Of a stretch of 64,000 nt of DNA, positions 41,500-51,800 are shown piece by piece (within the stretch, counting starts at the first letter, position 1; the number at the start of each line of letters is the position of its first letter). Both the position numbers and the translations under genes were made by a program. The stretch is taken from contig NZ_FORX01000001.1 of the NCBI RefSeq assembly GCF_900114115.1, positions 248,001 through 312,000 on the forward strand, read 5' to 3'. Origin of the DNA: Desulfomicrobium apsheronum. Lineage in GTDB: Bacteria > Desulfobacterota > Desulfovibrionia > Desulfovibrionales > Desulfomicrobiaceae. The notes beneath the pieces are model-generated. The model saw only the letters and a list, made by a program, of their open reading frames with translations, searched no databases and had not been told where the DNA came from.

Positions 41500-43221
41500 A
41501 TGAAAATCCTACGCATCAATACCAGAACCAAAAGCTTCAAGTTTGAAGAACTCGGCGAGTTGGCCGGTCTTGGAGGTCGTGCCCTGACCTCAAGAGTGGT
41601 CAATAAGGAGGTCCCGGCAAACTGTCACCCGCTTTCCGCTGAAAACAAGCTGATTTTCGCGGCAGGCGTGCTTGCCCCGACCAATGCCGCCAACTCCGGC
41701 CGCATCTCCGTCGGCGCAAAGTCGCCCCTGACCGGCGGCATCAAGGAGAGCAATTCCGGCGGACAGTTCGCGCACACCCTGCCCAAGCTGGACCTCCTGG
41801 CCGTCATCCTCGAAGACAAGCCCGAGGCTGGTTCCCCCATGCAGGAGATCTTCATCTCCGCAGACAAGGTCGTTTTCAAGGATTCCACCGTGGCCGGCAT
41901 GCGCAACTACGCCGCCCAGGAAAAACTCCTGGCCGCATACGGCGACAAGGCCGTGACCGCCCTGGTCGGACCTGCCGGCGAGCAGTGCCTGTGCGCTTCC
42001 ACCATCCAGTTCTCCGATCCCGAAGGGCTGCCTTCCCGTTCCGCCGGTCGCGGTGGCCTGGGCGCGGTCATGGGTTCCAAGGGCGTCAAGGCCATCATCC
42101 TTGACGGCGACGCCAACGCCAAAACCGTCTACGGCAACGAGGAACTGTTCAAGGAAGCCCGCAAGGAATGGGTCGACGTGCTGCGCAACCATCCCGTCAC
42201 CAGCCAGGGCCTGCCCGGATTCGGCACCGCCGTTCTGGTCAACGTCATCAATGAGGCCGGTGCCCTGCCGACCAAGAACTTCCGCATGGGCAAGTTCGAC
42301 GGCGCAGAGAAGATCTCCGGCGAGACCCTGGCCGCCAACATCGAGAAGCGCGGCGGTAAGGTCAAGCACGGCTGCCACACCGGCTGCGTGATCCAGTGCT
42401 CGCAGGTTTACCACGGCGCGGACGGCAAGTACCTGACCACCGGCTTCGAGTACGAGACCATCTGGGGCTTCGGCGCCAACCTGCTGATCGACAATCTTGA
42501 CGACATCGCCGCCATGGACCGCACTTGCGACGAAGTGGGCGTGGACACCATCGAGATGGCCAACACCATGGCCATGGCCATGGAAGGCGGCACGCTCGCC
42601 TGGGGCGACAGCAAGGGCGTTCTGGCCGAACTGAACAAGGTCGGCACGAGTGATCCGCTGGGCCGCATCTACGGCAACGGCACTTCCTACACGGCCAAGG
42701 CTTTCGGCGTAGACCGCATCCCCGTGGTCAAGAACCAGGCCCTGCCCGCCTATGACCCGCGCGCGGTCAAGGGCGTCGGCGTGACCTACGCCACGACCCC
42801 CATGGGCGCTGACCACACCGCCGGCTACGGCGTATGTCAGAACGTGCTGAAAGTCGGCGGCGACGTCGACGGTCACAAGAAGGAAGGAAACATCGAGATC
42901 TCCAAGAACCTGCAGATCGCCACGGCGGCAGTCGACTCCCTGGGCCTGTGCCTGTTCGTGGCCTTTGCGATTCTTGACGACGCACGCGGCGTGCCCTGCA
43001 TGGCCAAGCTGATCTCCGGCCTGACCGGCAAGGAGATGAGCGTCGACGAGATGATCGGTATCGGCGTGAACTGCCTCAAGGACGAACTGGACTTCAACAA
43101 GCGCGCCGGCTTCACCGACGAAGACGACCAGCTGCCCCGCTTCTTCCGCGAAGAACTCCTCGCTCCCCACAATGTGGGCTGGGGTTACTCCACCGAGGAA
43201 CTGCAGGCTGCCAAGGTCTAG
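41500..43221 (+). CDS. aor: Aldehyde:ferredoxin oxidoreductase (tungsten-type)
   Basis: 573 residues. Oxidises aldehydes to carboxylic acids with electrons passed to ferredoxin, using a bis-pyranopterin tungsten (or molybdenum) cofactor and one [4Fe-4S] cluster. Seen: N-terminal domain GGRALTSRVV, GRISVGAKSPLTGG, domain 2/3 with the cluster-ligand segment HGCHTGCVIQC and the later DSLGLCLF cysteine, and GFEYETIWGFGANL. Slightly shorter than the ~605 residues of Pyrococcus AOR but consistent with Desulfovibrio AOR. Good ribosome site AAGGAG precedes ATG 41500. The upstream ADH supplies the likely aldehyde link. Confidence 0.95.
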   Translation: MKILRINTRTKSFKFEELGELAGLGGRALTSRVVNKEVPANCHPLSAENKLIFAAGVLAPTNAANSGRISVGAKSPLTGGIKESNSGGQFAHTLPKLDLLAVILEDKPEAGSPMQEIFISADKVVFKDSTVAGMRNYAAQEKLLAAYGDKAVTALVGPAGEQCLCASTIQFSDPEGLPSRSAGRGGLGAVMGSKGVKAIILDGDANAKTVYGNEELFKEARKEWVDVLRNHPVTSQGLPGFGTAVLVNVINEAGALPTKNFRMGKFDGAEKISGETLAANIEKRGGKVKHGCHTGCVIQCSQVYHGADGKYLTTGFEYETIWGFGANLLIDNLDDIAAMDRTCDEVGVDTIEMANTMAMAMEGGTLAWGDSKGVLAELNKVGTSDPLGRIYGNGTSYTAKAFGVDRIPVVKNQALPAYDPRAVKGVGVTYATTPMGADHTAGYGVCQNVLKVGGDVDGHKKEGNIEISKNLQIATAAVDSLGLCLFVAFAILDDARGVPCMAKLISGLTGKEMSVDEMIGIGVNCLKDELDFNKRAGFTDEDDQLPRFFREELLAPHNVGWGYSTEELQAAKV

Positions 43222-43233
43222 GATTTTTAACTC

Positions 43234-43267
43234 CCTTGTCCCGGAGGCGCTGGCCTTCGGGACAAGG
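43234..43267 (+). terminator. Hairpin downstream of AOR
   Basis: CCTTGTCCCG (43234-43243) pairs perfectly with CGGGACAAGG (43258-43267), 13 bases after the AOR stop. No clear U tract follows, so termination efficiency is uncertain. Confidence 0.6.
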
Positions 43268-43483
43268 CTTCAAGGTTGCTGCATACTTGCAGCGATGGCT
43301 GGAAGATGCACCGGAGAGCACTGCATCCACCCGGATCAGTGACTAGGTTGTGACCAGGCGGCGCCCTCATCGTCTCGAAATACACGCGCCCCTAAATATG
43401 TCAAAATAGACATGTTTATAAATAGTTAAGTCACAATCCACCGAATGATGTCGCAACCAAACCGGGCAGCCTTGAAAACATAG

Positions 43484-43526
43484 TGCGCATGACCGCCGCT
43501 TCCTCGTGGCGGTCATGCGCATTTTT
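43484..43526 (+). terminator. Strong Rho-independent terminator without an upstream gene
   Basis: TGCGCATGACCGCC (43484-43497) and GGCGGTCATGCGCA (43508-43521) form a perfect 14-bp stem with a 10-base loop and five T residues. The nearest upstream stop is 263 bp away and has its own hairpin. Could mark the 3' end of a small RNA. Confidence 0.8.
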
Positions 43527-44102
43527 GGGTTTGCGGGCAGCTATGCCTCTGTATGAAGACAATACTCGGCAGCGGCGGCTTTCCGTCCAAACATATGCAC
43601 CTCTGGTCAATGTCTGACTGGAGGTTTTTTTACGGCAGACTTTCAATCCTGATGGTCAAGAGAACGCAGGATTTGTCCTGATTTCCTCTGCCATCTCGCT
43701 TGAAGACGACACTGCAAAAAGTCGCGGAAGAACCTGAGCGTCATTTCCGTGAACGTGTGCCCCGCATGGGTAGGCGGTCCATGCCGGGCAAGGGTATGAA
43801 ATTCATTCTTTTCAGGTTGATAAAAAGAAATTGATCCTCTTTTTCAAGAGGATGACGACTTCTTGCGGTGACGTCTTGAAGAGGATGGGCGGCGATTATG
43901 GACGCATTGAAAACAATGGCTTTGGCTTAATTATAAGTATTTAGTTTGGAAAGCATAAGTATGACTGCTTAATTAAATTACATATTTTATTATTAAAATA
44001 TGTAAAGTATATATAGATTTATACAAAAATCTCGCATTGCTGGTGGTCTTGTATATTTTTAACATAAAAAATTGTTCTACAAGATAATATTATTAATTTT
44101 TT

Positions 44103-45860
44103 ATGCAACAAGTGGTCTCAATGCGAATTTTTATCTGTGTGTTCTTTTCAACTGTTTTGTTATTTATCGGTGATTGTTCCATTCAATGCTTTGCATCCAA
44201 CGAAGTCATTCGCCAACAGGAGCAGATACAACGCGACCAGGAATCGCAGAGGCAAAAACTCAAGCAGCAGCATGAAGATGTGCTGGAAAAAAAGCCTTCA
44301 AGGATAGAGGTCGATCAGGCGCCACCAATCGCGGAATCCGTGGAAACGGATGTCTGTGTTCATATTGACAGCATCGTGTTCGTTGGGACGACGTTGCTTT
44401 CCCGTTCCGAAAAGAGCGGATTGCTTGAGCCCTTCATTGGGCGTTGCCTGAACATGACCCACATCAACGAGTTGGTGCGGGCAACGACCAATCTTTACAT
44501 CAGGCGCGGATATGTCACGACACGCGCTTTTGTCCCTGCTCAGGACCTTGGTTCACGAAGATTGGAAATCCGTGTCATCGAAGGCGAGATTGAGAGCATC
44601 AGTCTCAATGATGATTCTCCTGCGGACAGGCGGCGGATCGCCATGACTTTTCCTTCCGGCATCGTGGGCAAGCCGCTCAACCTGCGCGACATCGAGCAAG
44701 GCATGGATCAGTTGAACCGTTTGCCATCCGGCAATGCCCAACTTCGCATCGAGCCCGGGAAAAAAGTCGGAGCCAGCCGCATCGTGGTAACGGATCAGCC
44801 GGGCAAGATGTGGCGTTTTTGGGTCGGGCTGGACAATTCGGGTCAAAAAAGCACGGGTGAAATGAGGGCCTTTGCGTCTGTGGACAATGATAACCTGCTT
44901 GGCCTGAGCGACATGCTTTCCCTTAATTTGAGCGGCGACGCCAAGGCGCTCCTAGACATGTCGCGTCTCGGAAGCCAAAGCATTTCAACGTATTACACTG
45001 TGCCCTTTGGGTATTGGAGCGTAACGGCCAGCGCCGGCGTCTCCGAATATCACACGCATCTGGAAGGTGGCGGGGCCGAGTATTTGAGCGATGGTCGCAC
45101 GTCCACCTATGGTCTTGACCTGAGCCGGGTTGTGCATCGAGGCAGCCAGAGCAAGACCACTGCAGGCGTTTCCTTCGCCGTCAAGGATGTCGACAATTTC
45201 ATCGAGAAAGAACGCCTCGTGGCCGGTAGTTACGATTTGTCCATTCTGGGCGTGTCGTTAGGCCACCACCGCCGGATATTCGACGGTGTGCTTGGTTTGG
45301 GCGGCGAATTCAACCTTGGACTGCCCCTCTTTGGGGCCAAGCGGGATGAGTTCTCGGATCGGAGCGTACCCAAACATGAATTTCAGAAGTTTTCCCTGAC
45401 GGGCAGCTGGATGCGTCCTTTCGAGATTGCAGGGCATCCGGTCACGTTCAGCACGCAGGGCGAGGCGCAGTGGTCTTGCGACACGCTGTACAACTCCGAG
45501 CGACTGGATCTGGGCGGACGATACACGGTGCGGGGTTTTCAGCTGGAAAGTCTGGGCGGGGACAGCGGTGGATACGTGCGCAATGAGATCGCGGTGTCCC
45601 TTCTTCCGCAAGGCCATTCTGAGTGGTTTTCATCGGTATTCAATGATCCGCAAGTTTATGCCGGTTACGATGCCGGTTTCATTCATCGTGACCGGGACGA
45701 TGAGTACGAGCGGGGCGTTCTGCAGGGAGCGGCTTTAGGGTTGCGTTCCCGGGGCGGCCTTATTGAAACGGACTTTTGTGTGGCGCGGCCTTTGGACGCG
45801 CCATCTTTTTTGAAAAACAGGGACTGGGAAATCTATTGGTCGCTGAACTCCAATTTCTGA
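44103..45860 (+). CDS. TpsB/CdiB-type outer-membrane transporter (ShlB/FhaC/HecB family)
   Basis: 585 residues as drawn; ATG 44121 gives a more typical signal peptide (MRIFICVFFSTVLLFIGDC) and neither start has a convincing ribosome site. After the signal comes a Gln/Lys-rich helix (about residues 35-65), tandem POTRA domains (about 85-235; CVHIDSIVFVGTTLL, RLEIRVIEGEIESI) and a C-terminal 16-strand barrel ending in Phe. The hallmark loop motif appears as RYTVRGFQLESLGGDSG. It secretes the large exoprotein encoded next. The gene starts after a long AT-rich interval. Confidence 0.92.
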   Translation: MQQVVSMRIFICVFFSTVLLFIGDCSIQCFASNEVIRQQEQIQRDQESQRQKLKQQHEDVLEKKPSRIEVDQAPPIAESVETDVCVHIDSIVFVGTTLLSRSEKSGLLEPFIGRCLNMTHINELVRATTNLYIRRGYVTTRAFVPAQDLGSRRLEIRVIEGEIESISLNDDSPADRRRIAMTFPSGIVGKPLNLRDIEQGMDQLNRLPSGNAQLRIEPGKKVGASRIVVTDQPGKMWRFWVGLDNSGQKSTGEMRAFASVDNDNLLGLSDMLSLNLSGDAKALLDMSRLGSQSISTYYTVPFGYWSVTASAGVSEYHTHLEGGGAEYLSDGRTSTYGLDLSRVVHRGSQSKTTAGVSFAVKDVDNFIEKERLVAGSYDLSILGVSLGHHRRIFDGVLGLGGEFNLGLPLFGAKRDEFSDRSVPKHEFQKFSLTGSWMRPFEIAGHPVTFSTQGEAQWSCDTLYNSERLDLGGRYTVRGFQLESLGGDSGGYVRNEIAVSLLPQGHSEWFSSVFNDPQVYAGYDAGFIHRDRDDEYERGVLQGAALGLRSRGGLIETDFCVARPLDAPSFLKNRDWEIYWSLNSNF

Positions 45861-45882
45861 TGGCCAGATACGGGGACGTTTC

Positions 45883-48800
45883 ATGAAGCATGCGCTGCGA
45901 CGGTTCATATGTCTGACGCTGGCATTTTTGCTGGTATTCAATCCCATGGCGGCGGCCGCAGATGGCATCGTGGTTGATCAAAAGGCCCCGGCCGCCAATC
46001 AGCCGGCCGTGAGCGCCGCGCCCAACGGCGTGCCTCTGGTCGACATCGCAAGGCCGAACTCTGGGGGCCTCTCGCACAACATGTTCGACCAGTTCAACGT
46101 GGGCGGGCCCGGCGTGATCCTGAACAACAGCAAGAAGGCCGGGCGCACGCAACTGGGCGGGGTGGTGGCCAACAATCCAAAACTCGGCAAGGGCCCCGAA
46201 GCCCGGGTCATTCTGAACGAGGTCACGGGCAGCAGCCGCTCCCGCCTTGAGGGCTACACTGAAATCTTCGGCTATCCGGCCGACTACATTCTGGCCAATC
46301 CGAACGGCATCACGGTCAACGGCGGCGGGTTCATCAACACGCCCCGGGCCACGTTGACCACGGGCAAGCCCCGGTTTGACGACTACGGCGGTCTGAGCGC
46401 CCTGGATGTGCGTCAGGGCGATGTGCTTGTCGACGGCCTGGGCCTCAATGTCTCCAATCTCGACGCATTCGACATCATCAGCCGCACGGCCAGGATCAAC
46501 GCCGACGTGCACGCCGTGAAGCTGGGCATCAGCACCGGATACGGCAGCCATGACGTCGCCACGGGCCAATTTTCCGCTCTGCCCCCGGACGGTTCGGATG
46601 TTCCCGCGGTGGCGCTGGACTCCACGGCCCTTGGCGGCATGTATGCCGAGCGCATCATCCTTGTGGGCAATGAGAAGGGCGTAGGGGTGAATCTTGAAGG
46701 GGTCGCCCACGCCACCGACGAACTGGTCCTGACCGCCGATGGCAGGATACGCATCAAGGGGCGGGTTTCCACGGACAATGATGTCCGGGTTGCCTCGACC
46801 GCTGACAGCGTGGAAATTTCCGGTTCGCTTGCGGCGGCGAAAATTGCGGAGGTTACGGCTTCAAAGGACTTGGTGCTCAAGTCGCAAGTAGGCACGCAGG
46901 CCTTGCTGTATGCCGATGATGCGCGGGTTTCTTCCGAGTCGCTGCACAATGTTGACGGCAGGATCGAGTCCGGCACGAATCTGGCCGTTGCAACGCGCTC
47001 CGGCATCACGAATGCGGGAGCCCTCGTTTCCGGGGGCAACGCCGTTCTGAAAGCGGGCGGCGCCGTTGGCAACACGGGGCAGATGCAGGCCAGGGGCAGC
47101 CTTGACGTCGAGGGCGCGCATGTCCTGAATTCGGGCGGGATGTTTTCCATCGAGGCGGTCAGGATTCATTCTGCGGGGGATATCGTCAATGCCGGTGGCG
47201 AGATTTCATCCAAAAAATCGAGCAGCTTGGAGGCCACGGGAAATATCTCAAACACCGGGGCCATCCAGACCGAAGGACAGGCATTCGTCAGCGCCGGGAG
47301 CCTGAGCAATGAAGGCGGCCGCATCGAGGCCAAGGATGTCATGACCCTCGACGTAGCGGGGTACATTGCAAATTCGGGCACTATCGGCACGGACCTGGGT
47401 GCATTCATCAGCGCAGGCAGCCTTGGCAATGAGGGCGGCAGCATCCTGTCCCAAGGCGATTTGGATTTTGCGGTGGCGGGTGGTTTGGGCAATTCGGGGA
47501 TTATTTATTCCGGAGCGTTCAGCCGGATTCGCGCTGAAAGCATGCGCAATGATTCTGCCGGTCAGGTGCTGGCCTTGGGTTCTCTGGCCCTGGATCTGGA
47601 CGCCGAACTGGAGAATCTGGGTGTCCTGAATGCCGGGGAATCACTTTTCGTGCAGAGCGGCGGCAGCGTCATTAACAATGACGGCAGCATTTTGTCCCAG
47701 ACAGGGATGGAGCTTGCGGCCCAAGGCGGCATCACGAATTCGGGCGACATCCAATCCGGCGGAACCGGCCTGTTTCGAGCAGGCAAAGCGCTGCTCAACG
47801 AGGGCGAAATCCTGGCTGTGAGCGACGCCGTCTTTGAAATCGGCGAAGATCTGGAAAATTTCGGTACCCTGCATTCCGGGGAGGGTTTGACCCTGACCTC
47901 CGCCAGCCTGGACAACAGCGGCCAGATCCTGGCTCAGGGCGACGGCGCGTTTTCCGTGCTTGGCGATCTGGTCAACACGAACTTTCTTTTCTCCGGCGGC
48001 GCGGCCACGTTCAGCGTGGGCGGCATGCTGCATAACCTGAGGGGCCAGATTCTGTCTTTGGGCGACATGGTGCTGGAAGGTTTGAGCGCCGGGAGTCGCA
48101 TGCTCGAATTGAAGAACGATTCGGGCACCATCGAGACCCTGGAAGGCAGCATGTCCATCCGGGCCAAGGTGGTGAAAAACACCAATCTGGATTTTGCGCT
48201 GACACCGGGAACGCAGGTCTTGAGCCGCAAGGGAGGGATTTATTCCTTTTTCGGCGACAACTGGGATCAGGCCCAGGATCTCTATCGGATGTTGCCAGGT
48301 TCCAGTGCGGTTTCAAGCAAACGCAACGCCCTGATCATCACTCCGGCCGAACTGCGCGCTCTCGGATTCGGCCTTGATCGCAACGTGATCCCGCGTTCGG
48401 AACTGGATGCGGCCATTGCCGCCGCCGAGGCGCGTTTCGCGCTTTACGGCGGAACTTCCGGAGATATCGCGGCGGTCTCCAGCCTGAAGAGCCGGGTGGT
48501 CGGCCGGGGCATATACATGGCTGTCCAGCACTATAAGGACAGATCCAAGGTCGCCGCCTATCTTGAATCCATAACCCGGGATGAGGTCACGGGTCTTGAA
48601 AGCGGCGCGAATATCGCGGCCGCCGTCAACCTGGATATCGAGGCCGACTCCTTCAGCAATCATGTCAGCCGGGTAACCACTGCCAGCGGCGACATATCCA
48701 TCGTTGCCGATTCCTTTGAAAACGCAGGCCAGGATATCTTTGAACACCGGACTATCGAGTGGGCCCGGGCGCATGCCAACGAACACAAGAGCCCGCGACT

Positions 48801-51800
48801 GGCTGTGGAGGGGCGTGGAACGGAGGTGGTCCGGACAGCGATCGAGCATGCCTACGGCACCATAAGCGCGGGCGGCAAGGTTTCGATCAGCGCGGACCAT
48901 GCCCTGAACGGCATTTCGGAAAATTCGGGGATGGCCTCCGGCGGGATCGGTTCAAGCGGCAGCGTCATCGCCCCGCCCAGGCCTGAGAGCCTGGATCAAA
49001 GCGTGGCGCATCTTGATGACCTGATCGGCCTTCCGCCCAGGGACGGCCTGTTCATCGTCAACACGACTCCCGGCCACCACTATCTCATCGAAACCAATCC
49101 GGCCCTGACCAGCATGGCCCTGTTTTATGGGTCCGACTATTTCCTGCGCCGGACCGGCATCGATCTGGGCAAGACTCAGCAACAGCTTCTGGGTGACGCC
49201 TTTTATGAAACCAGGCTGGTGCGCGAGCAGATTTTCGCCCTCACGGGGCGGCGCTTTCTTTCGGAGTCCCTCTCGGGCGACGCCGAGCAGATGCTTGCGC
49301 TCATGGACAACGCCGTCGCCGCCCGAGAAGAATTGAATCTGAGCGTTGGCGTGGCGCTGAGTGCGGAACAGGTCGCGGCCCTGGCCTCGGACATCATCTG
49401 GCTCGAAACCCGCGTGGTGGAAGGGCACGAGGTGCTGGTTCCGGTTGTCTATCTCTGCCGAAACAGCCTCGACACCATCGCCCGGGGCGGGTCCGTCATC
49501 GTTGGCCGCGACGTGGAGATCCATACCTCGGGCGACACGGCCAACAGGGGCGTGATCAAGGCCTTGGGCGATCTGGCCATCAGCGCCAGGAATGTCTTCA
49601 ACACCTTCGGCACCATCCAGGGCGACACCGTGACCCTGGATGCGGGCGAGTCGATCTTCAACACCAGCGGGCAGATCAAGGGCCGCGACGTATCCCTTGC
49701 CGCCGGACAGGACATCATTTCAGGCACGGCCAAAACCACCTTTTCGGCCGAAGAGACGACTCGCAGGACGTCAGGCCGCATGAGTCCGGGCATGGCAGGG
49801 CAGCCTGGCACTCCGGTTTTTGGGGCCTCATCCACCATCCGAAGCACGAGCGAGACCGTCGGTCAGCGGGGCGCCATCGAGGCCACGGGCGATCTGTCCA
49901 TGCAGGCCGGGCGGGATATCGGGATTGTCGGGAGCGACGCGAAGGCTGGCGGCGATGCGACGTTTTCCGCCGGTCGCGACGTGATCATCGCGGCCCAGGA
50001 GCTGGAGTCGCACAACTTTGGCAAGACCGGGAAATCCAAAAGCAGCTTCAATACGCAGACCAGCAAGGCGGCCACCGTCGAAGCGGGCGGCTCGGTAAGC
50101 GTAAGCGCAGGCCAGGATGTGGCAGTTCACGGGAGCAGCGTTTCGGCCGGCGCGGACGTGAACATCGAAGCGGGCCGCGACGTCTCCATCACCTCCGCCA
50201 CCGACAGCTACGACTATCACTTCAAACAGAAAAGCAAGGGCGGACTCTTCGGAGGCTCAAGCTCCGAGATGCACATGGGCAAAGTCACGACCAACGTGGC
50301 TTCCGCCATTACGGCGGGTGGCGATGTGCATGTGGCGGCGGGTCAGGGCGGTGCCGGAGATCTGGCGGTAGTGGGCAGTAAGGTGCGCTCGGGCGGGGAT
50401 ATGAGCCTCAAGGCCGAGGATGGCATCCTCGTCTCTTCGGCTCAAGAGAGCGAATCCATGATCTCGGCTTCGAGCAGGTCAACACTGTTCAGCGGAAAAT
50501 CAAAAGCCTCGGGAGATGCTCGCGTAACCCAGGTGGGCAGCGAGATCGTCACCGGCAACGATCTTAAAGCGGAAGCCAAGAATGTCGCCGTATCCGCAAG
50601 TCAAATCCATGCGGGTAACGATATCGACATTAAAAGCGTCGAAAGTGACCTTATCGTTTCCGGTGCCCAGAATACAGTGTCGACGTACCGCTATGAAAAG
50701 AAGAGTGGTTGGAACCTGTCCGCACCGCTGGAGATTCCACTGGCCATATTGGTTGGCGGCGGTGTGGAGTTTTACAGTTCGAAGATGACAGAGGGGAGAA
50801 ATACCGCATCATCCAATTTCGGTTCCCTCATAACCGCAGGAAACAATATAGATCTGGAATCGGCGCGCGATGCAGTCATGATCGGTTCCAGCGTTGCAGC
50901 GGGCAATGATGTCAATATCAGCGCCGTCAGGGATAGCAACATTATTCCCGGTCTGACCGCCCAGGCCAGCGAGCGCAGGACCAAAGAGAAGAGCATTGGC
51001 TTCTCGTCCCTTTCCATTTCTGAAAACGAAATCAAAGGATTTGCAGGGGGTACCAAGACAGAAACCGGCAGCAAATTTACCGGTGATTACAATGCCGGTT
51101 CCGTTGTCAGCGCAGGCAATGATGTCAGCATCGAGGCTGGAAATAACGTCAATCAGTTTTCTTCGGGCATTGAAGCTGGCCGTGACGTGAAGCTCAAATC
51201 CGGCAAGGATGTCAATGTCGATGCCAACAAGGACGTCGAGCGAACGGAGAACTATGCCCGGCAGATCCAGATTGGCGTTACCGCTTCGGCCAGGCAGAGC
51301 GTCACCACGGCGGCCCGCACCCTGGCGGACACTCCCCAGAACGTGGGCTCCGGCGAAGGCAGTGACGCGGCCAAGGGCGTCACTGCGGCAAGTTCCATTT
51401 TGCGCGGCGTGTCGGCCGCGCAGCAGTTGACCAATGTCGGCGCTTCTGCCTCCATCACCGCTGGTGCGTCCGTTTCCCAGAGCAGTTCCTTCATTGATGC
51501 GGCCGACGTGGTTGCCTCTTCCATTCGGGCAGGCCGTGATGCGGAGCTTGATGCGGAGCGCGACGTCAGGGTCTCGGGCGCGGCGGTGCTGGCCGCAGGG
51601 GATGTGACCATCGAGGCCGGCCGGGATGTGGCCATCACATCCGCCACCAACACCTACAGCGCCGGCGCGGATTCCTTCTTCGCTTCGGCCGGCGTCGGCG
51701 TCGGGGCCAGCTACAGCACACAGGGCGGGGCCGCCGCAGGCATACGGGTGCAGGCCGAGGCCGCAGGCTCCGAGAACACGTCCCGAGCCCAGACACATGC

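Larger units (their letters stand above)
43222..44102. other. Gene-free interval between AOR and the two-partner secretion locus
   Basis: About 880 bp with no supportable gene. It holds a hairpin after the AOR, an ATGTC-AAAATA-GACAT dyad (43398-43413), a strong orphan terminator (43484-43526) and a very AT-rich last 180 bp. The composition change at about 43.9 kb marks the edge of the accessory region. Confidence 0.7.

Noticed and set aside
41590-43170. 526-codon open frame antisense to the AOR gene
   Set aside because: Low-complexity Gly/Val/Asp/His-rich product typical of antisense GC-rich reading; the AOR on the other strand is certain.
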